Assembly (NCBI RefSeq): GCF_003002925.1
Contig: NZ_PVTK01000001.1
Coordinates: forward strand, 806,001 to 870,000
Source of the DNA: Vreelandella songnenensis
Lineage (GTDB): Bacteria > Pseudomonadota > Gammaproteobacteria > Pseudomonadales > Halomonadaceae
Direction: 5' to 3'
DNA length: 64,000 nucleotides
Part shown: positions 47,171-56,082 of the stretch, piece by piece
Layout of the letters: each line of letters starts with the position of its first letter
Numbering within the stretch: the stretch's first letter is position 1
Position numbers and translations under genes: made by a program
The notes under the pieces: generated by a model
The model's input: the letters and a program-made list of their open reading frames with translations, nothing else
Database searches by the model: none
What the model was told of the DNA's origin: nothing

Positions 47171-47725
47171 ATGTTATCCGATTCGTCATCCGATACCGCA
47201 CGCCTATTGCTTGATCCACGTCCAAGTGAGCTTTCGCTGGAGGCCTTTGTCGCCCATTACGGCGATATCTATGAGCATTCACCCTGGGTTGCCGAAGGTG
47301 CCTGGCGCCAGGGATTGAGTGAAGACCACGACACCCCTGATGCCCTGGCCATCCAGATGGGGCTGGTGTTGCAACAGGCGGCCGCCGAGCAGCAGATAGC
47401 CGTCATCCAGGCGCACCCGGACCTGGCCGGCAAGGCGGCCCTGGCCGGTGAGCTGACCCGAGACTCCACGCGTGAGCAGGCAGGTGCCGGGCTTGATCAA
47501 TGCACACCTGAAGAGTTCGCCCGCTTCGAAGCGCTAAACGAGGCCTACAAGGCGAGGTTTGGCTTTCCTTTCGTGATTGCCGTCAAGGGGCTGGATCGCC
47601 ACGCCATTTTGAGCGCGTTTGAAGAGCGTCTGAACAATGATGCCGCCACCGAGCGCCGAACGGCCATCGAGCAGATAGTTCGCATCGCCAGGCTGCGCCT
47701 GACCGCAAGGGCTAAAGGCGAATGA
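47171..47725 (+). CDS. uraD: OHCU decarboxylase
   Basis: A 184-residue enzyme decarboxylating 2-oxo-4-hydroxy-4-carboxy-5-ureidoimidazoline to (S)-allantoin (EC 4.1.1.97). The catalytic His is H82 in IQAHPDLAGKAA, and the family motif GFPFVIAVKGLDR is near residue 135. AGGGAA precedes the ATG. Divergent from uraH, with which it forms the two-step conversion after urate oxidase. No urate oxidase gene is in the window. Confidence 0.95.
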   Translation: MLSDSSSDTARLLLDPRPSELSLEAFVAHYGDIYEHSPWVAEGAWRQGLSEDHDTPDALAIQMGLVLQQAAAEQQIAVIQAHPDLAGKAALAGELTRDSTREQAGAGLDQCTPEEFARFEALNEAYKARFGFPFVIAVKGLDRHAILSAFEERLNNDAATERRTAIEQIVRIARLRLTARAKGE

Positions 47726-47744
47726 ATCGCCCGGCCTGAAATAG

Positions 47745-47778
47745 AAAAAGCGCCGCACCCGAGGGTGCCGCGCTTTTT
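47745..47778. terminator. Bidirectional terminator between uraD and phasin
   Basis: AAAAAGCGC.. pairs with ..GCGCTTTTT through CACCC/GGGTG, a 16-bp stem with one mismatch and GA loop, with A- and T-runs on its two sides. The flanking genes converge here. Confidence 0.8.
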
Positions 47779-47813
47779 AAAGCCGCCGATTAACGGCAGC
47801 CAAGCATGAGCGT

Positions 47814-48170
47814 TTACTGCTTGACGGCGTCGGCCGCTTTCTGCGTGTTCTCTTCTACCGCCTGCTGGCTTTTCTGGGCAAAGCTCTGGCTGATGGACGT
47901 CACCTTCTCGGAATCGCCTTTTACCCGCTCCATGAAGTCGCTAGCCACACGCTGCTGGCTTTCCAGAGCCTTCTTGAAGCCATCGGCATCCTTGACATCA
48001 AGCCAGGTGCGCGTCTGAGCAATGGTCATGTCCGAGTAGGCACGCGCCGCGTCAATCTGGGCACCCATCAGCTTTTCGTAATAATCGAGTGCTGCCAGCG
48101 TGTAAGAACGCATAGGCGATACAAACGTAGACTCGAACTGTTGGGTCGTATTTTCTAAAGTCTTCATCAT
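47814..48170 (-). CDS. Phasin family protein
   Basis: A 118-residue, mostly helical amphipathic protein of the phasin_2 type that coats polyhydroxyalkanoate granules. Typical stretches are FESTFVSPMRSYTLAALDYYEKL, TRTWLDVKDADGFKKALESQQ and an Ala/Gln-rich tail. It has no signal peptide. AGGAG precedes two adjacent ATGs; either could start it. No PHA synthase is nearby, but phasins are often separate. A TGC-N3-GCA dyad about 100 bases upstream resembles PhaR-type sites. Confidence 0.85.
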   Translation of the reverse strand: MMKTLENTTQQFESTFVSPMRSYTLAALDYYEKLMGAQIDAARAYSDMTIAQTRTWLDVKDADGFKKALESQQRVASDFMERVKGDSEKVTSISQSFAQKSQQAVEENTQKAADAVKQ

Positions 48171-48270
48171 GACATCTCCTAGAGTAAGCCAGCAGGTCGC
48201 TACTCGGTCATACTGGAAGCGATGCTGATGCGTCGGCGTCTGCCGTTGCTACCCACAAGCTAGCAGTGCT

Positions 48271-48289
48271 CATTGTGCAGCGCAACATG
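48271..48289. promoter_or_regulatory. Candidate PhaR-type operator upstream of phasin
   Basis: CAT-N2-TGC-N3-GCA-N2-ATG dyad. The known PhaR consensus in other proteobacteria is built on CTGC-N3-4-GCAG. The phasin start lies about 100 bases away. The rest of 48171-48419 shows no gene. Confidence 0.35.
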
Positions 48290-48419
48290 AATTTTTTAAA
48301 TCCCGTGGCTGATACCGCCGCGATTCACTCTAACGGCTTTCCAATCAGCACGTTGGCGAAGAAAGAAGCCTTGATGATGCATCTCGGAAGATTCGCTGCA
48401 TCCGCTCACTCACCGGCGC

Positions 48420-49115
48420 TCATGCCAGATCACGAATCGTGATGGCTTGGCCGGCAACGCCACCATGAACCGTCAGCATGCGCTGAAACCACGCCTCCAC
48501 CGAGGCATTCGCCTCGCCCAGTGTTTCAAGCGATACGGTATGCACCCACATCAGGCTGCCAAACAGCAGATAGTCGGCGCCAGCTGGGGCATCGCCGTCC
48601 AGGAAAGGGCTCGCCTCCAGCAGGTCACGTACCGGGGCCAGCAGCGTTGCCAACTGGCGGCGCGCCTCATCGGGAGCATGCACTTCCTCCAGACGGGCGC
48701 CAAAGCGCGCTTCGCGGGTTTTACGAAAATAGGCCCGATCATCCGGATGAATGGCCGCCAGCAGGTCCATCGCAACCAGGCGAAACAGCGCCGGTGTGAC
48801 ACTGCGTTCGACAAAATATTTGAAAAACAGCGCCCGCTGAAAGCTCATGCCCTCGCCCAGTACCGGGGCGTTTGGATAGGCGTTATCCAGGTAGCGCAGG
48901 ATGTCGAAGCTGTCGGTAATCACCTGATCGTTATCGCACAGCACCGGCACCTTGTCGTAATCGGCAAATGCCAGCGCCTGCTTGTCCTCAAACCGCCAGG
49001 CGACGGTATCGAAGTCCAGCCCCTTGTGAGCAAGCGCCATACGAACGCGCCAGCAGTAGGGAGAAAAACGCAGGCGTTCATCACGGCCACACAGGTCATA
49101 AAGGGTACGCGTCAT
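48420..49115 (-). CDS. Glutathione S-transferase family protein
   Basis: A 231-residue soluble protein. The N-terminal thioredoxin-like domain is recognisable (SPYCWRVRMALAHKGLDF, cis-Pro loop KVPVLCDND, glutathione-binding TDSFDILRYLDNAYP), and the helical C-terminal domain follows from about residue 90. The SPYC element is related to the CPxC site of omega/beta-type enzymes but keeps only one cysteine. The reaction is unknown. GAGGAT precedes the ATG. It is a single gene, with 339 bases before divergent lldP. Confidence 0.85.
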   Translation of the reverse strand: MTRTLYDLCGRDERLRFSPYCWRVRMALAHKGLDFDTVAWRFEDKQALAFADYDKVPVLCDNDQVITDSFDILRYLDNAYPNAPVLGEGMSFQRALFFKYFVERSVTPALFRLVAMDLLAAIHPDDRAYFRKTREARFGARLEEVHAPDEARRQLATLLAPVRDLLEASPFLDGDAPAGADYLLFGSLMWVHTVSLETLGEANASVEAWFQRMLTVHGGVAGQAITIRDLA

Positions 49116-49454
49116 CTTTTTATCCTCACCATTAACGAACGGATGATTTATCGGGTTGGGTCAGCCGACATTGAGCCTAAACGTCTGGGGCCCCTTCTAC
49201 ACTGTCTTTTAGTCTAATGGGCGCTGGTGGTACTCCCTTAAAACTGCCGTTATAAATTACCTATAAAACAGCGATTTATACTGCATAAACCTGTGCAGAA
49301 AAGCCTCCGAGGGAAGGCTTTAACTGGTAATACCAATTTTCCAGTGATGTTATTTTTTTGGCCGGGCCGTATCTTTCATACTGTCACGTTTAATGCTTTG
49401 AACGTTGAACGGGCACGGAGTACATCAAATAAATAACCGGGGCGGCCTTCTCCC
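49116..49454. other. Divergent control region of the GST gene and lldP, 339 bases
   Basis: No gene seen. It is AT-richer than its surroundings. It contains a hairpin AAAGCCT / AGGCTTT (49300-49306 with 49315-49321) and directly after it a TGGT-N3-ACCA site. TATACT at 49277-49282 is a possible -10 without a clear -35. Confidence 0.5.
49323..49338. promoter_or_regulatory. LldR/PdhR/GlcC-type operator upstream of lldP
   Basis: ACTGGTAATACCAATT contains TGGT-N3-ACCA, the core bound by FCD regulators PdhR, LldR and GlcC. A similar core lies between glcC and glcD at 63618. It is about 120 bases before lldP. Confidence 0.55.
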
Positions 49455-51146
49455 ATGAACGAAACAACACTAGCTCTTCTGGCTTTCCTACCGCTACTGC
49501 TGGCGGGCATTCTGCTCGTTGGATTCAAGATACCTGCCAAGATCGCCATGCCGATTGTCTTTTTTACGGCCGCCATTATTGGTCTGACCGCTTGGGACAT
49601 GTCGTTTACTCGCGTGGCGGCCTCGACCATTCAGGGCCTGATTCAGACCGCAGGGCTTTTATGGATTATTTTCGGCGCCATCTTGCTGCTCAATACCTTG
49701 AAGCACTCCGGCGGCATTACCGCGATTCGTAACGGCTTTTCAAACATCAGCCCCGACCGCCGGGTACAGGCGCTGATTGTTGCCTGGCTGTTTGGCTGCT
49801 TCATCGAAGGCGCCTCCGGCTTTGGCACCCCCGCTGCGGTTGCTGCACCGCTGATGGTGGCGCTGGGCTTCCCCGCCCTGGCCGCGGTGGTTGTGGGCAT
49901 GATGATTCAGTCAACGCCGGTATCCTTTGGTGCCGTGGGCACCCCCATTGTAGTAGGTGTCGGCAGTGGCCTTGACCGCGCGGGCATTACCGCGCAGCTG
50001 GAAGCCAACGGCTCGAACTGGGATACGTTTTTCCAGCTGATTACCAGCGAAGTGGCGATCACCCACGGCATTGTGGGTATTCTGATGCCGTTGATTCTGG
50101 TGGTGATGATGGTGCGCTTTTTCGGCGCCAACCGCTCCTGGAAAGAGGGGCTTTCGATCACGCCTTTCGCGATCTTTACCGGCGTCTGCTTCGTGGTGCC
50201 CTACATGCTGGTGGGCGTGCTGCTCGGCCCGGAATTCCCCTCCATGATCGGTGCCATGGTCGGCCTTGCCATTGTCGTGCCGGCCGCGCGCAAGGGGTTC
50301 CTGCTGCCCAAGGATACCTGGGACTTCCCGGAAACGAGTGCCTGGCCCGATGAGTGGATCGGCAATCTGCAGATCAAGCTGGATGACGTGGCGGGCAAGG
50401 CTCCCATGTCGACCCTGAGCGGCTGGATTCCCTACGTGCTGCTGGCGCTGTTTTTGGTTGCCTCACGCACGATCGAGCCGCTGCGCGTTGCGCTGACCTC
50501 GATCAATCTGAACTGGAACAATATCCTGGGCGAAGCGGGCGTGAGTGGCGGCGTGCAGCCACTGTACCTGCCCGGCGGGATTATCGTGGCCGTCGTCATC
50601 ATCACCTACTTCCTGCATCGCATGAATCCGCAGAAGATCAGCGCGGCGGTGTCGGAATCCACCAAGACGATCTTTGGCGCCGGTTTCGTGCTGGTATTCA
50701 CCGTGCCCATGGTACGCATCCTGATCAACTCCGGCGTCAACGGCGCAGACCTTGCCTCCATGCCGGTGATGATGGCCCAGGCCGTGGCCAGCGGTGTAGG
50801 CGACATATATCCGTTCTTTGCCCCGGCCGTGGGTGCCATGGGTGCCTTTATCGCTGGCTCCAACACGGTTTCCAACCTGATGCTGGCCGAGTTCCAGTTC
50901 AACGTGGCGCAAACCCTCGGGCTCTCCACGGCGATGATGGTTGCGCTTCAAGCCGTGGGCGCGGCGGCGGGTAACATGATCGCGATTCATAACGTGGTGG
51001 CGGCGTCGGCAACCGTCGGCCTGCTGGGCCGCGAAGGGGCCACTATCCGCAAGACGATCATCCCCACGATGTACTATCTGCTGTTTACCGGCATCATCGC
51101 GCTGGTCGCCTTCTACGTGATTGGCGTAACCGATACGCTGATGTAA
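49455..51146 (+). CDS. lldP: L-lactate permease family transporter
   Basis: A 563-residue membrane protein of the LctP family with about 13-14 helices, a proton symporter for lactate and often glycolate. Characteristic stretches are ALKHSGG-type [57 protein letters not shown] and [19 protein letters not shown]. It is a single gene ended by a bidirectional terminator. The large FAD/Fe-S hydroxyacid dehydrogenase 0.6 kb away on the other strand could oxidise D-lactate brought in by this carrier. Confidence 0.94.
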   Translation: MNETTLALLAFLPLLLAGILLVGFKIPAKIAMPIVFFTAAIIGLTAWDMSFTRVAASTIQGLIQTAGLLWIIFGAILLLNTLKHSGGITAIRNGFSNISPDRRVQALIVAWLFGCFIEGASGFGTPAAVAAPLMVALGFPALAAVVVGMMIQSTPVSFGAVGTPIVVGVGSGLDRAGITAQLEANGSNWDTFFQLITSEVAITHGIVGILMPLILVVMMVRFFGANRSWKEGLSITPFAIFTGVCFVVPYMLVGVLLGPEFPSMIGAMVGLAIVVPAARKGFLLPKDTWDFPETSAWPDEWIGNLQIKLDDVAGKAPMSTLSGWIPYVLLALFLVASRTIEPLRVALTSINLNWNNILGEAGVSGGVQPLYLPGGIIVAVVIITYFLHRMNPQKISAAVSESTKTIFGAGFVLVFTVPMVRILINSGVNGADLASMPVMMAQAVASGVGDIYPFFAPAVGAMGAFIAGSNTVSNLMLAEFQFNVAQTLGLSTAMMVALQAVGAAAGNMIAIHNVVAASATVGLLGREGATIRKTIIPTMYYLLFTGIIALVAFYVIGVTDTLM

Positions 51147-51164
51147 CCCACCGTTGATGACAGG

Positions 51165-51199
51165 CAAAAAAACCCCAGGCATTGGCCTGGGGTTTTCGT
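51165..51199. terminator. Bidirectional terminator between lldP and the gamma-CA gene
   Basis: 12-bp perfect stem AAAACCCCAGGC / GCCTGGGGTTTT with ATTG loop (51169-51196) and A/T-runs on both sides, between converging genes. Confidence 0.9.
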
Positions 51200-51209
51200 T
51201 GAAGGGTGC

Positions 51210-51734
51210 TCAACCGATGCGCGTCAACTGCTTGGCATGCTGGCGACCTTTTTGAACATAGCTCTGGGCATTGAGCTTGAGCCCTTCTACCGCGCCTTCG
51301 GGCAGCTCCTTCACTACCCGCGCCGGGGAGCCGATGATCATGGAGTTAGGCGGAAACACCGCCCCCTCTTTCACGAAAGCGCAGGCCCCGACCAGGCTGT
51401 TTTCGCCAATCACCGCGCCGTTGAGTATCACCGCCTGAATGCCGATCAAGCAGCCGTCTTCTACCGTGCAGCCGTGGAGCATGGCCTGATGGCCGACCGT
51501 GACACCTCGGCCCACCTTGAGTGGAAAACCAGGGTCAGCGTGCAGGACGGCGCCGTCCTGAATGTTGCTCTCCTCGCCCACTTCCAGGCGTTCACTGTCG
51601 CCGCGCAGCACCGCCTGATACCAGACGCTGGCGCGGGCCTTCAGGGTCACCTGCCCGATCACGTCCGCCGTCTCGGCGATATACACCTCTTCGTGTATAT
51701 CGGGTTGATGCTCTGCGTATTGGTAAATGGCCAC
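51210..51734 (-). CDS. Gamma carbonic anhydrase family protein (YrdA/PaaY-like)
   Basis: A 174-residue left-handed beta-helix protein built of hexapeptide repeats. The zinc-ligand histidines are where expected (DGAVLHADPGF, VGHQAMLHGCTV). Relatives include YrdA, PaaY thioesterase and CaiE. Carbonic anhydrase activity is often low, and a CoA-ester role is possible. GTG start with AGGAG. It lies 36 bases downstream of the FAD/Fe-S dehydrogenase gene and may end that operon. A strong inverted repeat lies within its first codons. Confidence 0.9.
   Translation of the reverse strand: MAIYQYAEHQPDIHEEVYIAETADVIGQVTLKARASVWYQAVLRGDSERLEVGEESNIQDGAVLHADPGFPLKVGRGVTVGHQAMLHGCTVEDGCLIGIQAVILNGAVIGENSLVGACAFVKEGAVFPPNSMIIGSPARVVKELPEGAVEGLKLNAQSYVQKGRQHAKQLTRIG
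51677..51702. repeat. Inverted repeat inside the 5' coding part of the gamma-CA gene
   Basis: CGATATACAC (51677-51686) and GTGTATATCG (51693-51702) form perfect 10-bp arms with a 6-base spacer, 32-58 bases after the start codon. It could fold in mRNA or be a protein-binding dyad; it codes for the segment around DIHEEVYIAE. Confidence 0.8.
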
Positions 51735-51770
51735 GTGATTCTCCTGTGCGTTGTTGTTGATAGCCTCATG

Positions 51771-54770
51771 TCAGGCTAACGCCTGTTCCAGCAAACGAGC
51801 AACATGCATGGCCTCCCGGCCGCTGCCATCATGAATCTGGTGGCGACAGCTGGTACCGTCGGCAATCAGGACGGTGTCGTCTGCGGCGTCACGAATGGCG
51901 GGTAGCAGCGAAAGCTCGGCCATCTTGAGCGAGGCATCGAAATGCTCGGCTTCATAGCCAAAGCTTCCCGCCATACCGCAGCAGGAGGACTCGATGGTGC
52001 TGACCTCAAGCCCCGGCACCCAGCCTAATACCTGTTCGACCGGGCGCAGCGCATCGAAGGACTTTTGGTGGCAGTGTCCGTGCAGCAGGGCCTTGCTGTG
52101 ACCCGAATGCTTGAGCGCCAGCGGCAGCTCGCCGGCCTGATGGGCAGTCACCAGGAATTCTTCGAAGAGATACGCCGATGCGGCGAGCGCTCGGGCCTGC
52201 TCGCCGAAGCCGTACTGCAGAAATTCATCGCGCATGCTCAGCAGACACGACGGTTCGAGCCCCACGATTGCCACGCCGCGCTCCACGAACGGCATCAAGT
52301 GCGCAAGCGTTCGTCGGGCCTCCGCCTTGGCTTTCTCGAACTGCCCGGAGGAGAGGTAGGTGCGCCCGCAGCACAAGGGGCGCTGGCCTTGGGTAACGTT
52401 CAAGTGCACCTGGTACCCGGCGGCTTCCAGCACGCGTTTGGCGGCGCGGGCGTTGTCGCCTTCCATGTAGTTGTTGAAGGTATCCACGAACAGCAGCACT
52501 TCACGCTCGGCGGCTTCGCTGCCGGAATGGTGCTCCCCGGCCAGAAAGTTGCCCTTGAAGGCAGGCAGCGCACGCTCGGGAGCAAGCTTGAGGGCTTTCT
52601 TGATTCGACTGGCCAGAAACGGGGTGCGCTCCACATACTCCATCACCCCGGAAAACCGGCTTGCCCAGGGCGCATAGCGGGGCATTTCCCCCACCATACG
52701 GTCACGCAGCGTAAGGCCTTTCAGCTTGGCGCGAGCGGTGCGCGCTTCGATCTTGAATTTGGCCATGTCCACCCCGGTCGGGCAGTCGCGCTTGCAGCCC
52801 TTGCAGGAGACGCACAGATCAAGCGCGTCCTTGACATCATCGCTGGCGAGCCCCTCCTCACCGAGCTGGCCCGAGAGCACCAGGCGCAGCGTGTTGGCTC
52901 GGCCCCGGGTCAGGTGTTGCTCGTCCCTGGTGATGCGAAAGCTCGGGCACATGGTGCCGGCATCGAACTTGCGGCAGTGGCCGTTGTTGTTGCACATCTC
53001 CACCGCCATGGCGAGCCCGTGGGTGGCATCCCCGCCGGTGCCGGGCGGGGTCTGCTCACCGCTCAGCGGGTCGCGCTTGACGTTCCAGGCCGACCAGTCG
53101 AATACCGGGGTCAGTGGGATCGTCTGGTAGGTCTTCGGGAACCGAAAGTAGCGCTCGTCGTCCATTTTCGGGGTGTCGACGATCTTGCCGGGGTTGAACA
53201 GGTTCTGCGGGTCGAACAGCGCCTTGATCTCGCGAAAGGCGTCGTTGACCGTGTCACCAAACTGCCAGGCGACCCACTCCCCGCGGCAGAGGCCGTCGCC
53301 GTGCTCGCCGGAATAGGCGCCCTTGTATTCACGTACCAGCGCTGACGCCAGCTCGGCAATTTCACGCATCTTTTCCGCGCCGTCGCGGCGCATGTCCAGA
53401 ATGGGCCGCACGTGCAGCGTACCGACGCCGGCGTGGGCGTACCAGGTACCCTCGGTGCCGTAGCGGTTGAACACCTGGGTAAGCTTGTCGGTGTACTCGG
53501 CCAGATGCTCAAGGGGCACCGCGCAGTCCTCGATGAAGGACACCGGCTTGCCGTCGCCCTTCATGCTCATCATGATGTTGAGTCCGGCCTTGCGCACGTC
53601 CCACAGCGCTTTCTGCTCGCGGGCCTCGGGCATGTTCACCACACTTCCCGGCAGGCCCAGGTCCCCCATCAGCTCGTTGAGCCGATCAAGCGCCGCCAGC
53701 TGTTCGGAGCTGTCGCTGCCGGCAAACTCGACCAGCAGAATAGCGCCGGGCTTGCCGATCAGGGCTTTCTCGATCACCGGGCGAAAGGCGGGGTTCTCCA
53801 GGGCCAGCTCGATCATGGTGCGATCCACCAGCTCGACAGCGGTGGGGCCGAGCTTGACGATATGCTGGGTAACTTCCATCGCCTGATAGAAGGTCGGGAA
53901 ATTGACCACGCCAAGCACCTTCTGTCCGGGCAGTGGCGAAAGGCGCAGTTTGATGCGCTGGCTTACTCCGAGCGTGCCTTCCGAGCCGACCAGCAGATGC
54001 GCCAGATTGGCCCGGCCATCCGCGTCGTAGGGCATGGGATTCTGGCAGTCGAACAGATCCAGATTGTAGCCGCCCACACGGCGCAGCACCTTGGGGAAGT
54101 TTGCACGAATCTCGGGGCTGACACGTTCGGCAATGGCCCTTACCTGGCGGGCCAGCTGATGCTCCCGGGAGCCTTCAACGAGGCTATCCACAATGCCGAA
54201 CTGCGCTTCCTGACCATCGGCAAGCAGCGCATCCACCCCCAACACGTTATGCACCATGTTGCCGTAGTAGATCGAGCGCGACCCGCAGGAGTTGTTGCCC
54301 GCCATACCGCCAATGGTGCATTGAGCGCTGGTCGAGACATCCACCGGGTACCACAGGCCGTAGGGCTTGAGCCAGGCATTGAGATGATCCAGCACCATGC
54401 CCGGCTCCACTACCACCGTCTGGGCCTCGGCGTCGAATTCGACCACCTGATTGAGCCAGCGCGTGGTGTCGATGACCAGCGCCTCGCCCACGGTCTGGCC
54501 GCACTGGCTGGTGCCCGCGCCGCGTGCCAGTACCGGCACGCGGGCATCGCGAGCGATATCCAGAGCAATTTTCAGGTCCTGCTGATGGCGAGGGATCACC
54601 ACGCCTACCGGCGTCACCTGATAGATGGAGGCATCGGTGGCGTAGCGCCCCCGGGTTGCCTGATCGAACAGCACCTCACCGGCGATTTCCCGGCCCAGGC
54701 GTGCGGCCAGTTCGCTGACCGGCTTGATTCTGGCATCGCGACGCACTGGCTTCTGGGTCAGTGATGTCAT
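51771..54770 (-). CDS. FAD- and Fe-S-binding D-2-hydroxyacid dehydrogenase (Dld-II/YdiJ-like)
   Basis: A 999-residue soluble or membrane-associated oxidase. Residues ~45-270 are a vanillyl-alcohol-oxidase-type FAD domain (PVLARGAGTSQCGQTVG, MAGNNSCGSRSIYYGNM), then the FAD-linked C-terminal domain (SGEHGDGLCRGEW). After about residue 600 come two 4Fe-4S segments (MCNNNGHCRKFDAGTMCPSF; CVSCKGCKRDCPTG) and two CCG domains (CCGRTYLSSGQF; SSCCGMAGSFGYE). Family members oxidise D-lactate, D-2-hydroxyglutarate or related acids to 2-oxo acids. It is last or next to last in the TRAP/CoA-transferase/aminotransferase operon, 17 bases after the aminotransferase. Its true substrate is unknown. Confidence 0.9.
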   Translation of the reverse strand: MTSLTQKPVRRDARIKPVSELAARLGREIAGEVLFDQATRGRYATDASIYQVTPVGVVIPRHQQDLKIALDIARDARVPVLARGAGTSQCGQTVGEALVIDTTRWLNQVVEFDAEAQTVVVEPGMVLDHLNAWLKPYGLWYPVDVSTSAQCTIGGMAGNNSCGSRSIYYGNMVHNVLGVDALLADGQEAQFGIVDSLVEGSREHQLARQVRAIAERVSPEIRANFPKVLRRVGGYNLDLFDCQNPMPYDADGRANLAHLLVGSEGTLGVSQRIKLRLSPLPGQKVLGVVNFPTFYQAMEVTQHIVKLGPTAVELVDRTMIELALENPAFRPVIEKALIGKPGAILLVEFAGSDSSEQLAALDRLNELMGDLGLPGSVVNMPEAREQKALWDVRKAGLNIMMSMKGDGKPVSFIEDCAVPLEHLAEYTDKLTQVFNRYGTEGTWYAHAGVGTLHVRPILDMRRDGAEKMREIAELASALVREYKGAYSGEHGDGLCRGEWVAWQFGDTVNDAFREIKALFDPQNLFNPGKIVDTPKMDDERYFRFPKTYQTIPLTPVFDWSAWNVKRDPLSGEQTPPGTGGDATHGLAMAVEMCNNNGHCRKFDAGTMCPSFRITRDEQHLTRGRANTLRLVLSGQLGEEGLASDDVKDALDLCVSCKGCKRDCPTGVDMAKFKIEARTARAKLKGLTLRDRMVGEMPRYAPWASRFSGVMEYVERTPFLASRIKKALKLAPERALPAFKGNFLAGEHHSGSEAAEREVLLFVDTFNNYMEGDNARAAKRVLEAAGYQVHLNVTQGQRPLCCGRTYLSSGQFEKAKAEARRTLAHLMPFVERGVAIVGLEPSCLLSMRDEFLQYGFGEQARALAASAYLFEEFLVTAHQAGELPLALKHSGHSKALLHGHCHQKSFDALRPVEQVLGWVPGLEVSTIESSCCGMAGSFGYEAEHFDASLKMAELSLLPAIRDAADDTVLIADGTSCRHQIHDGSGREAMHVARLLEQALA

Positions 54771-54787
54771 GCGGCGTTCCCCCCTTC

Positions 54788-56005
54788 CTAACGGCCTGAT
54801 GCGTCTGCCTCAAGCGGGTGGTTGGCGAAGTAATCCAGCGCTGCGAGCACGCCGCTGCCTTGCAGATCGACACCGGCGAGCTTCATCCCTGCTTCGCAGC
54901 CGCCCAGCGTGGCAATCAGCGTCAGGTCATTGCAGTCACCCAGGTGGCCGATGCGGAACATCTTGCCCTTGGCCTTGCCAAGTCCCATGCCCAGCGATAG
55001 ATCGAAACGCTCGTAGATGATCTTTCTTATGGCATCGGCGTCCACGCCCTCGGGCATCACCACACCGGTGAGCACCGGGGAGTAAAGCGCCGGGTCCTGG
55101 CACTGCACTTCAAGCCCCCAGGCCTCGACCGCCGTGCGCACGCCGGCGGCCCAGCGTTGGTGGCGCGCCAGCACGTGATCGATCCCTTCATCGAGCAGCA
55201 TGTCGAGCGCTTCATTGAGGCCATACAGCAGATTGGTGCTGGGGGTATAGGGCCAGTAGCCCTTCTGGTTGGCTTCCAGAATCTCGTCCCAGGCCCAGAA
55301 GCTTCTGGGAAGCTGGGCGGTCTTGCTCACCTCGATGGCCTTGGGGGAAAGCGCGTTGAAACTGATGCCCGGGGGCAGCATCAGACCCTTTTGCGAGCCT
55401 GAGACGGTGACATCCACACCCCACTCGTCGTGGCGGTAGTCGGCGCTGGCAAGCCCCGAGATGGTATCCACGATTAAAAGCGCCGGGTGTCCGACGGCAT
55501 CGATGGCACGGCGCACCGCCGCGATATCGCTGGTAACGCCGGTGGAGGTTTCATTGTGCACCACGCACACCGCCTTGATGGCGTGTTCGGGGTCAGCTTC
55601 AAGGCGCTTTTGAATCATGTCGGCCTGGACACCATGGCGCCAGCCGTCATAGCCCGGCAGGCCGATGAACTCGGGCGTAAGGCTCAGGCGCAGCGCCATC
55701 TTCTGCCACAGCGTGGCGAAGTGGCCGGTCTCGAACATCAGTACCTGATCGCCCGGCGACATCGTGTTGGCAAGCGCCGCCTCCCAGGCACCGGTCCCGG
55801 AGGCCGGGTAGATGATGACCGGATGCTCGGTCTTGAAGACCTTTTTTACCTTGGCGAGCAGATCAAGCCCTAGCGCGCCGAACTCCGGCCCGCGGTGGTC
55901 GATGGTGGGCAGGCTCATGGCGCGCAGTATGCGGTCAGGCACGGGTGACGGCCCCGGAATCTGCAGGAAATGGCGGCCAGAGGGGTGGAAGTCGAGCTTC
56001 AGCAT
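54788..56005 (-). CDS. Class V aminotransferase, serine-glyoxylate type
   Basis: A 405-residue PLP enzyme of the SgaA/AGXT group; it likely transfers an amino group from serine, alanine or aspartate to glyoxylate giving glycine. PLP-lysine K206 lies in TVSGSQKGLMLPPG. LQIPGPSPVPDRILRAM, PASGTGAWEAALANT, VVHNETSTGVTSD and YWPYTPSTNLLYGL follow Methylobacterium SgaA closely. The beta-hydroxyaspartate-cycle enzyme BhcA is a close relative, but the other bhc genes are absent. GAGG precedes the ATG. A TGAATTCA site lies upstream, so an internal promoter is possible. Confidence 0.88.
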   Translation of the reverse strand: MLKLDFHPSGRHFLQIPGPSPVPDRILRAMSLPTIDHRGPEFGALGLDLLAKVKKVFKTEHPVIIYPASGTGAWEAALANTMSPGDQVLMFETGHFATLWQKMALRLSLTPEFIGLPGYDGWRHGVQADMIQKRLEADPEHAIKAVCVVHNETSTGVTSDIAAVRRAIDAVGHPALLIVDTISGLASADYRHDEWGVDVTVSGSQKGLMLPPGISFNALSPKAIEVSKTAQLPRSFWAWDEILEANQKGYWPYTPSTNLLYGLNEALDMLLDEGIDHVLARHQRWAAGVRTAVEAWGLEVQCQDPALYSPVLTGVVMPEGVDADAIRKIIYERFDLSLGMGLGKAKGKMFRIGHLGDCNDLTLIATLGGCEAGMKLAGVDLQGSGVLAALDYFANHPLEADASGR

Positions 56006-56055
56006 GGTAGGTGCCTCTTGTTATTGTTGCCGGTTGAACATCTTTAAATGGATAA

Positions 56056-56063
56056 TGAATTCA
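56056..56063. promoter_or_regulatory. TGAATTCA site before the aminotransferase gene
   Basis: Palindromic TGAATTCA in an AT-rich context within the 77-base gap between CoA-transferase and aminotransferase genes. Two more copies flank the FCD regulator region at 61157 and 61897. Confidence 0.4.
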
Positions 56064-56082
56064 ATTTACAGCATTAAAAAAC

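Noticed and set aside
54788..56005. Beta-hydroxyaspartate cycle aminotransferase BhcA
   Set aside because: The dehydratase, aldolase and iminosuccinate reductase genes of that cycle are absent; serine-glyoxylate type is the safer name.
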